From NCBI GenBank assembly GCA_022495995.1, contig JAFEMH010001289.1:186001-250000 (forward strand): a stretch of DNA of 64,000 bases, written 5' to 3'. The number at the start of each line of letters is the position of its first letter. Position 1 is the stretch's first letter. Positions 10,801 to 20,699 of this stretch are shown here, in pieces. Below the pieces are notes generated by a model, which made no database searches, was not told where the DNA came from, and saw only the letters and a list, made by a program, of their open reading frames with translations. The DNA comes from Adenophora triphylla var. japonica. Lineage: Eukaryota; Streptophyta; Magnoliopsida; Asterales; Campanulaceae. A program made the position numbers and the translations under genes.

Positions 10801-13657
10801 CTTTTTACCAGAAATATTGAACTTCTTTCCCTGGTTTTACTGGGTCTGGATTTACATAGTTTATACTTCCTCCGTCTCAGCTTAACTTGCATACTTACCC
10901 TTTTGAAATGTCATTGATAAGTCTCACTTCTCCAAAAAAAACTTATTATTATTATATTAACCCTATCATACTTACACACTTACATTGTGGGAGCCATTTG
11001 TAAATTCCACCAATTTATCATGCTCACAACACATTTCTCACTCACAATATTTTTCAATATATATATATATATATTCACTCCTTAATTATCGTGTGCGGAG
11101 GGAGAGATAGTATTTCTTAAAGTAGTTCCGATAAAATCTTTAGCCATACTGAAGTTTGATGGTGCTAGTGTAATGCTGATACAGTCACTATCTAGTATCT
11201 ACTTTCTTATGTCTTTAAATTAAATCCCACATGGGAATACAACTACTTTTTTCAACAATCGTGAAAGTAGTTGGACTTTGTTGTCAATAGATATTATTGA
11301 ATAGCATGTATTGGTGAAAGGGTTTATTAAGATCATCAAAGCAATAGTGTACCTCCATCCTCCTATTTAAATGGAAACAATCTTGGTAGGTAAAGAGTAG
11401 CTATATAAAAGGGTCCGTTTTTTAAAATAAAATAAAAATTTGGGCATTCATATAGGGACGGAGGGATTAGGAGTTTTCATATTTAGACATAAAGTTGACA
11501 CAGAATGTGTATTTAGGACAGATCAACATGTAATAAGTCAGTCAGACTATTAAATGATGATAATGGTAGGGTGGAAATAATGCTGGCAGGGTTCTTCATG
11601 TAAGTTGTGATTTAGATATACAGTCATCATAGCATGTTTAGCTGATTCAATGACACCATTCATCGAAAAAATCGATGTTTTGTCCGCTTTAATTAAAATC
11701 CTAATATTAATGCGATAAATGTTGTTTATAATTGATTTTTAACAGCGATTAATTCTGTTCTGGAACAGGATTTCACCAATGCAGATGGGGTTACCATAAT
11801 CTATCTGTAGTAGAAGATGTGGTTGAAAGTTACCAGAAAGCAGAAATCCCACTCGATGTGATTTGGAACGATGATGATCATATGGACGGACACAAGGACT
11901 TCACACTTAACCCCGTCAACTACCCACATCCAAAGCTATCAGCCTTCTTGGAAAAAATACATGCTCGAGGAATGAAATACATCGTAATTAATGACCCTGG
12001 AATTGGTGTCAATACCAGCTATGGCACTTACACAAGAGGTCTTGAAAACGACGTTTTCATCAAATGGGAAGGCAAGCCTTACTTGGCTCAAGTCTGGCCT
12101 GGACCGGTCAACTTCCCTGATTTCCTCAACCCCAAAACCGTAACTTGGTGGGGTGAAGAAATCAAGAGGTTTCATGAACTCGTACCCGTTGATGGATTAT
12201 GGATAGACATGAATGAAGCTTCAAATTTCTGTTCTGGGCTTTGCACGATTCCTGAGGGGAAGAAATGTCCGAGTGTAACGGGCCCCGGTTGGGAATGTTG
12301 TTTGGACTGCAAGAATATTACTAACACGAGGTGGGATGATCCTCCGTACAAGATTAATGCTTCTGGAATGAGTACTGTTCCGATAGGGTTCAAAACTATA
12401 GCTACAAGTGCAACTCATTATAATGGAGTTCTTGAGTATGATGCACATAGTCTTTATGGTTTTTCTCAATCTATTGCCACTCATAAGGGTCTTCAAGGGC
12501 TTCAAGGGAAGCGGCCTTTTGTATTGAGTCGGTCCACTTATGTGGGGTCGGGCAAGTACGCTGCACATTGGACTGGTGATAATAAGGGGACTTGGGAGGA
12601 TTTGAAGTACTCTATTTCAACGGTTTTGAATTTTGGTATATTTGGGGTACCCATGGTTGGTGCAGATATTTGTGGATTTTATCCTGCGAATCCTGCAGAG
12701 TTGGAAGAGCTTTGTAACCGTTGGATTGAAGTGGGCGCTTTTTATCCCTTCTCGAGGGATCATGCAAACTATTATTCCCCAAGACAAGAGCTTTATCAAT
12801 GGAAATCAGTGGCAAAGTCTGCTAGAAATGCTCTAGGGATGAGATATAAGCTTCTTCCGTATCTCTACACATTGAGCTACGAGGCACACACAACTGGGGC
12901 CCCAATCGCTCGACCTTTGTTTTTCTCGTTCCCAAATCTGACAGAAACTTACGGAATTAGCACACAGTTCTTGCTAGGTGCTAGTGTCATGGTGTCTCCT
13001 GCTCTTGAGAAGGATCAAACCAAGATCAGTGCCATGTTTCCTCCAGGTACTTGGTACAGTCTTTTTGATATGACACAAGCTATTGTTTCAAAACAAGTGC
13101 AGTATTACTCTCTTGATGCACCTTTGCATGTGATCAATGTCCATTTGTATCAAAACACCATTCTCCCAATGCAGCAAGGAGGTATGATTTCTAAAGAAGC
13201 CAAAATGACGCCTTTTACCCTTATTGTCACCTTCCCGGCTGGTGCTACTAGCGGAGAAGCTAACGGAAAGCTTTTCCTCGATGATGACGAGCTTCCAGAG
13301 ATGAAACTTGGAGGTGGGTATTCGACGTATGTTGATTTTAGTGCCAGCGTTGAGGACGGAATGGTCAAAGTTTGGTCAGATGTTCAAGAAAGCAAGTTTG
13401 CAGTGGAAAAAGGTTGGACTATTGAGAAAGTAACCGTGTTGGGGTTAAGTGGATATGGCGGGAAAGTTGAAATCGAGGTTGAAGATAACCCGCCTGTGGA
13501 TGCTTCTAACGTGGAGTTAACGGAGACGGAGCAGATGTTTCCGCAGGATTTAGAAGGAGATAATAGGAAGAAGATTGTCATGGTGGAGATTAAAGGGTTG
13601 GAATTGCCTGTTGGGAAGAAGTTTTACATGTCATGGAAGATGGGAATCAAGGGTTGA
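7829..13657 (+). CDS. XYL1: Alpha-xylosidase 1-like, glycoside hydrolase family 31 (three exons)
   Basis: The exons are 7829-8067, 8608-9290 and 11769-13657, all with GT-AG borders and phases that join in frame, giving 936 residues. Arabidopsis XYL1 is similar in length. The family removes alpha-xylose from xyloglucan oligosaccharides in the cell wall. Residues 1-29 form a hydrophobic signal peptide ending in VLA, fitting apoplastic secretion. A GH31 N-terminal beta-domain comes next, then the barrel with the nucleophile motif WIDMNE (Asp about 454) and the acid/base motif in HWTGDN (Asp about 578), and a C-terminal beta region ending in FYMSWKMGI. The ATG at 7829 was preferred because it starts the signal peptide and lies downstream of the TATA box. 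No break is seen. The protein looks functional; alpha-xylosidase rather than alpha-glucosidase rests on remembered close similarity. Confidence 0.93.
8200..8450. mobile_element. Degenerate Stowaway-like MITE in intron 1
   Basis: ATACTCTCTCCATCCCA at the left faces GAAGAGAGTATT at the right. The inverted ends are shorter and more diverged than in the upstream copies. It lies wholly inside intron 1 (8068-8607) of the GH31 gene. Confidence 0.6.
9497..9701. mobile_element. hAT-like MITE in intron 2
   Basis: The element starts CAGTGGCGAGGAAG and ends CTTTGCCACTG, an inverted repeat. It is flanked by ATGGTAGC (9489-9496) and GTGGTAGC (9702-9709), an 8-bp duplication with one mismatch. Eight-bp target duplications and CAGTGGC-type ends fit the hAT superfamily. 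No coding sequence. Confidence 0.75.
10867..11112. mobile_element. Degenerate Stowaway-like MITE in intron 2
   Basis: ACTTCCTCCGTCTCAGCTTA on the left and GCGGAGGGAGAGATAGTA on the right are imperfect inverted ends. The interior has a (TA)n run at about 11059-11073. It is located in intron 2 (9291-11768) of the GH31 gene. Confidence 0.55.
11350..11468. mobile_element. Short Stowaway-like MITE in intron 2
   Basis: TACCTCCATCCTCCTATTTA and the facing TATAGGGACGGAGGGATTA form imperfect inverted ends about 120 bp apart, making this the shortest MITE in the window. It lies 300 bp upstream of exon 3 of the GH31 gene. Confidence 0.5.
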
Positions 13658-14183
13658 GAAGGTAATTTTATAATTATGGAATTTAAATATTTATGTTTTC
13701 ATGAAAGAAGAAAAGGGAAACATAAGTATATTGTTCTAAGTGGTTTGAGCTTTGAGCTTTTGTTGATGGGGAAGAGATGGGCCAAAATTCAGTGCTTCAT
13801 CCTTTTTCTATATAAATAGGTGAGGAGGGCTATGTTGTTGTTTTAATGAGAGGTTTATTATTGATGTTGTAGTTTAAAATTTGAGTGATGAGGAATTTGG
13901 AGGCATGGCATACTAATTTTCTATTTAAATTTAATTTTTTTTTTTTAAATTTCTAAATAAATCAGCGATATTCAGTTACTCCATATTATAATCTGGTTTA
14001 AGCTGGATAGAAGAACTACAATATGATAAATATTCAGTAGATATTATATCAGATATTAGTCTGATTTGGAGGCATGACATACAATTTTGTTCTTTTAATT
14101 TGAGTACAAATTCTAAATATACATAGTTCAATCGGAACGAATAAAGTAGCTCAAAAATTAATAAATTACGTTTTACATTTTAG
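13658..14183. other. 3' untranslated and intergenic DNA after the GH31 gene
   Basis: The stop at 13655-13657 is followed by T-rich sequence that probably includes the 3' UTR up to about 13,870. No clear AATAAA signal can be singled out. The rest is AT-rich with no gene. Confidence 0.5.
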
Positions 14184-14433
14184 TACTCCGTTTCAAAATA
14201 TGTTCCCATTTTTTATAGCTTATATAAACGAATTTAGAGCAAAACTTTTATATTAATTTAGTTATTTTAATGAAAATCTATAAATATCTGTTGATTTTAT
14301 TTATAATATTGTATCAATAAAAAGTTTTAGATTTTCATTAGAATATAGTATAAATTAATATAAAATTATTATTCAAAATATGTTCGTAGCAATAACAAAG
14401 AAAAAAAATGGGAACGTCATTTTGCTGGGAGTA
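14184..14433. mobile_element. MITE with TACTCCGTTTCAAAATATG-type ends
   Basis: The left end (TACTCCGTTTC, then TGTTCCCATTTTT) faces AAAAAAATGGGAACGTCATTTTGCTGGGAGTA at the right. The two arms are complementary over the GGGAAC/GTTCCC core and the outer TACTCC/GGGAGTA. It is a diverged relative of the other TA-flanked MITEs. Confidence 0.6.
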
Positions 14434-14546
14434 TATTACTCATCCCCGACCTAAATTGTGTCTCTCAATTGTAAATTTCTCATTTAAGTTAAAAGAAAAT
14501 TAAAAAAATAAAATTGACTACTAAATTACTGTGGTGAATTCATACA

Positions 14547-14837
14547 TACTCCCTCTGTCCCAGTTTAATTGATTCTTATTTCCTTTTTGATTCGTCCCAC
14601 ATCAATTGATACTTATCCAAAATGGAAAGAAATCTTCACTATTTATCCCACTCATTTCTCTCATATTTTACTTTTTCACTAACAACATTCTCTCTCCTAA
14701 CTATTCCTCCCACTCATTCTCTCTCCTATTTAATTCTTCATACTCACAATATTTAACCATTTTCTCTTTCTTACCTCACTTTTCCTAATTCCCACACCCA
14801 AAAAGTTGGTATCTATTGAACTGGAACGGATGGAGTA
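14547..14837. mobile_element. Stowaway-like MITE 4
   Basis: TACTCCCTCTGTCCCAGTTT faces GAACTGGAACGGATGGAGTA. The interior is rich in CTCATTCTCTCTCC words, the complement of those in MITEs 1 and 3, so it is inserted in the opposite internal orientation. Confidence 0.85.
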
Positions 14838-14995
14838 CTTGTTTTTGTATCCTTATAATATTTTTGCGAATGCACAAGGAACATATACTATATACTTAAC
14901 AAGAATAAATGTTAGGTTAAAAATGTAATAATTTATTATTCCTCTTATCTTTAAATGAAAATTAATTTTAATTTTTAATTTAATACAAAAACTGA

Positions 14996-15353
14996 TACTC
15001 CCTCCGTCCCAGACCAAGGGTCCTCGGGGGAGATTTCACGCTTCTTAAGAATTTTTTTTAAAGTGGGTAGAAAATTTTAAGAGAGAGAATGTAAAAGTTA
15101 AATGTGTGGTAGGGAATAGGAGAGAGAATGTAAAAGTTAAATGTGTGGTAGGGAATAAGAGAGAGAATGTAAAAGTTAATAATATTTAATAGGAGAGAGA
15201 ATGAGTGGGAGGAATAATAATGGTTTTTTTGTAAATATATGGAGATGATAAGGGTATAAATATATGGAAAACTTTCCATTTAAGGAAAGGGACTCTTGAT
15301 CTGGAACGGACCAAAAAGGAAAGTAGGACTCTTGGTCTGGGGCGGAGGGAGTA
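14996..15353. mobile_element. Stowaway-like MITE 5 with internal tandem duplication
   Basis: TACTCCCTCCGTCCCAGACC and GGTCTGGGGCGGAGGGAGTA are near-perfect inverted ends with TA borders. Inside, a unit of about 50 bp (GAGAGAATGTAAAAGTTAAA...GGGAATA) is repeated two to three times between 15082 and 15180. Confidence 0.85.
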
Positions 15354-15571
15354 TTTAATTTATACAGATGTAATAAAAAGGCCCAACAACATTCAGAGTT
15401 CAGGGGACTGGCTTGCGTTGATTGTGCCTATATGGGCTGTAGGCCTTAGCCTTATACTGAAAGTCCGAAACAATATGCCTGTTAAGCCTTCTTTTCTTCT
15501 TTTTCTCAGCTATAATACTCTCGGTTATTGAACTGGCCCAATTTGTATGTATCTTTTGAACTGACCGTAAT

Positions 15572-15868
15572 AATTCGTCCGTTTTATTTGAAATTGTAAA
15601 AATTAAAATTTAAAATTTTTCACTTAAATTTTTAAATTTTAAAATTTCAAATGATATTTGTTTTTATACTTTTTAAGTAATTAGCTTCACTGATCATACT
15701 CACAACAACTACCTCTTACTATTTTTTACACAATTTTTTCTATCTTGTCTCATTATTAACACTAACAACACCTTAATATTTATAATCTTTCTTAATCCAT
15801 GTACGGCGGTTTTGTTTGTGTTTTTTTTTTTTTTTTTTTTTTGCAATTTTAATTAAGACGAAGGAATA
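15572..15868. mobile_element. Diverged MITE with long inverted ends
   Basis: ATTCGTCCGTTTTATTTGAA at the left is similar to the reverse complement of the right end (AATTAAGACGAAGGAAT). A run of more than 20 T residues precedes the right arm. It is older than the neighbouring MITEs judging by arm mismatch. Confidence 0.5.
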
Positions 15869-16617
15869 GATTAAGACACTCATTAATAAAAACTAGTGTA
15901 ACATGTAACACCCGTGCGCACGACCATAACACTTTGACAAAAACAGAGTCATAAATAAAAGAGTCAATATAAATACAAGAATAAATATTAAATTAACTCT
16001 TCAATGATCCCAATATTATCATTTGTAGATTACAAGGCAAGAATCAACTGCATGCAAACTTAAAAGAAATATTGTAATATATAAATTATAATGCTTAAAA
16101 ACATATGGATTCTATGCCTGAGTAAGCAGGCGTTAAAAGTCTTGGCGCTAACATAGCAATTTCATGACATTTTCAATTTACGTAATCAAGCGAAATTGAA
16201 AAAAACATTTTTTTTTATAAATAATATAATTTGGTTACATGATTCCTTTTGAAGGAAAGATAAAAGTAAGATGATCCTTCATATTTCACCACTCATTACA
16301 TAAAAAGCCAACATAATAAATGAATTACGGTGTCAAAAAGGATCAAAATTTCTGATGGCCAGATTTCATTATCCATGGGTCTGCACAATGAGAGGTGAAT
16401 CTTACTGCTTCTGTCCCCACCATTTCACGCAGGCACTGGAACATATTCGAGATTTCAATTAAGACAAATGACAAAAACTGGACAAGAAAAGAAGAAAAAA
16501 GAAACTGAAGCCGTGGCTGACAAAATATAAACTGCCAATAGCAAAATTACCACATTTCTTGGTAAATATACAAAAGAGAGTTACCGTCATGACTGTTAGA
16601 TGAATTAACTTTCTTCC
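15869..16617. other. Non-coding DNA
   Basis: AT-rich sequence without convincing coding potential. Its right part (about 16380-16617) probably belongs to the 3' side of the minus-strand exon at 16618-16793. Confidence 0.4.
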
Positions 16618-16793
16618 TCACTCTATGAAGAACTTCTTTTTTATAGGAGAGAGCAGTTTGTCAGAAGACTGCTTTATTCCACATTCAATCTCAACTTCCA
16701 TCAACCGATGATTTTCTTTGGAGCGGATCATTGAGAAACTAATAGCAAGATCATCCCCTTCTCTAACAGGAACAGAAGGGGCAAGAGGAACAC
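16618..16793 (-). pseudogene. Orphan terminal-exon-like segment
   Basis: On the minus strand an acceptor (TGTGTAG) is followed by an open segment of about 58 codons containing VPVREGDDLAISFSMIRSKE and ending at a stop (16618-16620). The composition is clearly protein-like. I could not place it with certainty: the SFSMIRSKENHRL stretch reminded me of the C-terminal end of plant protein arginine methyltransferases, but this is a weak recollection. No upstream exons of such a protein are visible, so it may be a gene fragment. Confidence 0.35.
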
Positions 16794-17793
16794 CTACACA
16801 TAGGAAAAGTGTATACAGATAAATGTATTTAATCAAGTCACCAGTGGCGTAGGCACAATGATTCAAGTTAGGGCACCCCCCCCTCCACACACACACATCC
16901 AGCCCGTGAATTTTACATAAACAGATAAAAGTTTAATTTCATTTCTAACCATTGTACTTTGGATCGACACTTCCACTTTAACCATTATATACTTAATTTT
17001 TTGCACAAAAAAACACTATACTATGGGAGATGGTCTCCCAATCCCCAAATGATGAATGGAAAACTATGGAGGGATGGAGGTGTGACTAACTACAAATTTC
17101 CATCCATCATAATCTAATGGGGTAAACTTTTGGGGCTGGGCAAACATTTCCCAGAATATAGTGTTTTCGTGAAAGAGTTAAGACCTAAGAAAACTCCAAG
17201 ATTATCTTCATCAGAAACTAAAAAAAAAACTTGAAAGAAAGCAGGCTCTGAATCCGACATGCTTCTAAATTGGTGCACTGATACAATGTTCAAATTGGTT
17301 ATAAAGACTCCCAGATTAGCTTCATTGGAAACTAAAATGAACCTTGAAACAGAGCAAGCAATGTGATCAAACACCGAAATTCCAATGACATACTTTTTGC
17401 TCTACTAATACAGTAACTGAAAACAGCCTCCCCCCACACATAAGCACACACATTTCAGTCCATCATAACAATGGTATAATGGAATTTTTCTTAATACAAT
17501 TTGAAAGAAAGCAGGCTCTGAATCCGACATGCTTCTAAATTGGTGCACTGATATAATGGAATTTTTCTTAATAAACTTATTCTTCATGGTACCTTGCATA
17601 CATTTCAGTCCATCATAACAATGGTATATCTGTAAAGACTGTAAATAACTTTGGTGAAAGTGAGATGCTCACAACGCCATCTCTGTCAATTTGCCATAAC
17701 TCAGAAAACTCGTGCAGCTCATGGGAGTTAAAAAATAATGATTGTACAGAAACTCAAACAGAAAGTGAAAATAAAAATAAAAAATATAATTAC
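16794..17793. other. Intron-like DNA with local duplications
   Basis: A hAT-like end (CAGTGGCGTAGG at 16842) is present without a visible partner. Blocks of about 55 bp (GAAAGAAAGCAGGCTCTGAA..., at 17233 and 17502) and about 30 bp (CATTTCAGTCCATCATAACA at about 17451 and 17601) are each present twice. No coding sequence is recognised. Confidence 0.45.
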
Positions 17794-17953
17794 CGTATAG
17801 TCAAGATAAAAACATGAATTTTCCACGAGGGGAAGACCTGCTCCTCCTGAATTCAGGCATGGATGAGTTGTTCCCTTCCTTCCCGGTCTTAAGTATGCCG
17901 TTTGAGGGCTTCGTTTCTTGTTTCCCAGCAGCAGCCATTAAAGATTGCAATGT
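17794..17953 (-). pseudogene. Orphan exon-like segment, basic Ser/Arg-rich tail
   Basis: The minus strand has an acceptor (TATGCAG) at about 17954 and an open frame that includes SLMAAAGKQETKPSNGILK and then MPEFRRSRSSPRGKFMFLS before a stop. A donor-like GTAATT follows. The Arg/Ser-rich end looks like a real protein tail, but I do not recognise the family. It lies downstream of the SINE1/2-like exon on the same strand and could be part of that locus or a separate fragment. Confidence 0.35.
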
Positions 17954-18372
17954 CTGCATAGGTGGTTCTTTGCATGTAACATAAATAAATGTCACTATTT
18001 TTTGGAAATAAAAACAACTATTATTTGGGTAATTGTATACGAGTCCAAATCTTCTGTAACACTTTGTGTGATATAATGGTTTATATGTTTGGATGTCATC
18101 ATCATGACGTCAGCCATATTAAATGTGGGCTGTTGGATTACTAATGGTACAGGTCGGGATACACAAAGCGTTATGAAAGATCGGAACTCACTATATATAT
18201 GTATGAATCAACAAACCCTATTTGGTTATACCTTGATTCAACATTCTGAGAATTTCTTGACGGATTGTGCGGAAGTTTTTTCATCCTCAAGGCACCATGC
18301 ACTGGTGAGGTAATATGCAAATTTACCATCCGAATATCTGACAATTTTTTTTTGAGAATTTCCTTATGATAC
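17954..18372. other. Intron or intergenic DNA
   Basis: If the exon at 18373-19053 is spliced, this is where its intron starts (GTATCA on the minus strand). I searched it for the next SINE1/2-type exon and found none. Confidence 0.4.
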
Positions 18373-19053
18373 CCCCAAGTTCAAAATTCCCAGACCAGAA
18401 TGTATGAGCAATCTTGCATACGCTTCAACAATTAAGTCATTATGCTTAGCAAGAGTCATGGCCAAGGCCATGTGAGAATTGGTTTGGAAAGGCTTCTCAA
18501 GAGCCCCCACAACTCTTTGGCAAACCTCATTGACCATCTCACCTGAAGCAAAACACCAATTATCAGAATCCACAAGAGCTTTCAAGCAAAGTGCAGTTCC
18601 AGAAGAAAGGTTTTCTTGGCTAACTAAAAGAGAATCTGAAAGAGGCTTGCAAAGAGAGTGAATGATTCGCCTTTTCTTGTCTTTTGGGGTAGTTGGGTCA
18701 ATCCCATATCTGGCTATTGCGGGGACCACCTTTGAGCAAGCCTGGTGAAGAGCAAAAGAGCCAGAACTCGAAGTTAAGGTCTTAATGATTCTGGACATGA
18801 TATTATTGATTTGAGAGACAATTTTCGGGCCATCAACACGAGCAAGTACTTCAAAAAGTGAGATAGTGTATTCCACAGAAGATAAACCAGATTCTTTTGT
18901 CTCGAAAAATTGAGCAAGAAAGACAGGAATTGCCTTGGAGTCCAAATCTTTGACATAGGATTTCAGTGCGTTCATTGATGATTTTCTACTATCAGCGTCC
19001 TTGTCAAGATTTTCTAATTCTCTCCTTAGAACAGGGCTCATATTTCTTCCCAT
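18373..19053 (-). pseudogene. First exon of a SINE1/SINE2-like armadillo-repeat protein (partial gene)
   Basis: The start MGRNMSPVLRRELENLDKDA and the following ARM-type helices (SYVKDLDSKAIPVFLAQFFE, ACSKVVPAIARYGIDPTT, LCLKALVDSDNW) match the N-terminal half of plant SINE1/SINE2, actin-associated KASH proteins of the nuclear envelope, from what I know of that family. About 227 residues are open, then a donor-like GG|GTATCA is reached; read through, it stops four codons later. The rest of the ARM region and the KASH tail are not found downstream, so the copy is truncated or its other exons are unrecognised. A splice acceptor (TTTTTAG) seven bases before the ATG suggests a 5' UTR intron. Confidence 0.7.
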
Positions 19054-19550
19054 TTTGGCCTAAAAACAAAACCCACACATAGTGATTATTCAAGCTCTTT
19101 AGAACAATTCAAAATTGGGATTCTGATATTGAGCGAATCAGAAAACAAAAAACAATAGTTGTACAAATTCAAATCATGCCACATTTTTTCCAGCTATAAA
19201 TTAAATAACAGTTAATAATAATAGATCTTACATGATTTTCATAGCGATTTTGAATGGGAAGACAAAGACAGTCATTACGTTAAATGACCAACAAATATAT
19301 ACAATTTAGCTGCTAGATCAAAACATAAGTCATTCTGCACCTTATGTCCCCCCCCCCCCAAAAAAAGAAGAAGTTTCCAGCACCAAAATCCTATGATTTA
19401 AATACTAAAGGGACAATGAAATCTTTAGAATTTGATTCAAAAAACAATAGAATTTCAATTCTCCCGGAATTGTGAAGCAATTGGATCACAAAATTACTCT
19501 TTTGGGGTACCTAAGATTTGAATCACAGATGAAAAAATTGAATAACTCAT
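19054..19550. other. 5' flank of the SINE1/2-like exon
   Basis: AT-rich DNA with a C-run followed by an A-run near 19347-19366. It probably contains the 5' UTR intron of the neighbouring gene. It ends abruptly at the LTR of element A, so any more distal promoter has been pushed away by the insertion. Confidence 0.45.
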
Positions 19551-19601
19551 TGAATGTGCGCTCGCCCGGAAAAAAATGATTTCCGGTTTAAATGAAAAGA
19601 A

Positions 19602-19731
19602 GGAGTCGCCACGCCGTTTTAAGAGGAAACATTGAAAACCTTTTATTTAGAGAGAAAACATGAGTTCGGAGGTCAGGTTACGTGTTGGGAAGAACCGAGA
19701 GTTCACCCAACACGCCTCGTCCATAGACGAG
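19602..19731 (-). promoter_or_regulatory. Structured U5/R region of element A: PBS-like motif and double hairpin
   Basis: 19602-19611 is the complement of TGGCGACTCC, the first ten bases of the primer-binding site. CGTGTTGGG (19681-19689) pairs perfectly with CCCAACACG (19706-19714), with GAAC/GTTC inside. CTCGTC (19716-19721) pairs with GACGAG (19726-19731). The same plan occurs in B, C and D with altered but still complementary stems. Confidence 0.65.
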
Positions 19732-20130
19732 TCTTTCAATCAGAAACATCCAAGTAAATCCAAAGTGTGTGCAAATATTGATAATAAACAAAGTGTGATT
19801 AAATGCATCTTATTAATTATGGAACGAGAATTACATATTGTGAGCCCATTATTTAGGGAGGCCACATCCATGATACAAACAATCTAAAACAGATTACAAA
19901 GGAAAAAGGTCTCTGCAGATGGGTCATGTATGTCGCATGACACATCGCACCAGTGACCACATGTGTCGCGTGACACAGGATCACTTGGAGACGAAGTTGT
20001 CGCGTGACACATATGAGCCATTTTGCAGAAACTTAACAATACGAACACGTAATCAACGTAAAGCTATACGATCTAATCAATTAACTAGATTACGAACAAA
20101 ATACGTAAACGAAACTAAATCAACCCAGGA

Positions 20131-20405
20131 GTGTGGATATGGGTAGATCCACACCCCTTGGGGTTCAAACACCAATTCCAATCAAATGATCAACAATATA
20201 AGCTCAATTGCACCGATTATTCATTAAACAGAGAGATTGCGATTGGGATTCAAGAATCCGTATAGCTAGGATTTGATTACTGAATCCAAACAAAATTAAA
20301 TGCTAGAATTAATAGAAATTAAGCAAGAGAGAGAGAGAGAGATTGAGTTTAGGGAATCGTTACCCTTGTTGCTTCCACGAATTCTATATCTAGTTAGATA
20401 TAGAA
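20131..20405 (-). promoter_or_regulatory. Two perfect hairpins shared by the LTRs of A and C
   Basis: GTGTGGAT (20131-20138) pairs with ATCCACAC (20147-20154). TTCTATATCTA (20382-20392) pairs with TAGATATAGAA (20395-20405). In C the second becomes CTCCTATATC/GATATAGGAG, a compensated change. Both lie in the transcribed part of the LTR. Confidence 0.6.
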
Positions 20406-20615
20406 CCCTTCAATTCGTCACTTCGATCCGGGAAGGATTGATGCAAGGGGCTCAATTGGTGTGGCTTGAGAATTGGGTTTGGAAGGGAGGAATTGGGTAG
20501 GTTGAAGGTAAGAGAGAGAGAGAGGTTTGTGTTTGGAGAGGTTCGTTACGCCGCAAATCCCGCAGAGTAACAAGAGGCTAAAAGTTGGGATCCATTTATG
20601 AGCAGAGGGGAGGGT

Positions 20616-20699
20616 CTTATTTATAGGCCGCAGCTTGCCGCCTTAGTGTGTCGCACGACCTTACGCGTCCTCTTTCCATGCCTCTGCCGTCGCGTGACA
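20616..20699 (-). promoter_or_regulatory. LTR promoter of element A
   Basis: The minus-strand TATA box TATAAATAAG (20616-20625) is preceded, 23 nt upstream in element sense, by the inverted repeat TGTCGCACGACC (20649-20660). A second copy (GTCGCGTGACA) lies at 20689-20699. Confidence 0.65.

Noticed and set aside
12172..12568. Minus-strand open frames inside exon 3 of the alpha-xylosidase
   Set aside because: Shadows of the strongly supported plus-strand coding sequence.
16842..16880. Second hAT-like MITE near the orphan exon
   Set aside because: Only one CAGTGGCG-type end is visible; no inverted partner or target duplication was found.
18373..19053. Naming the ARM-repeat exon as a short interspersed element
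   Set aside because: SINE1/SINE2 here refers to plant nuclear-envelope proteins, not to SINE retrotransposons; the sequence is protein coding.
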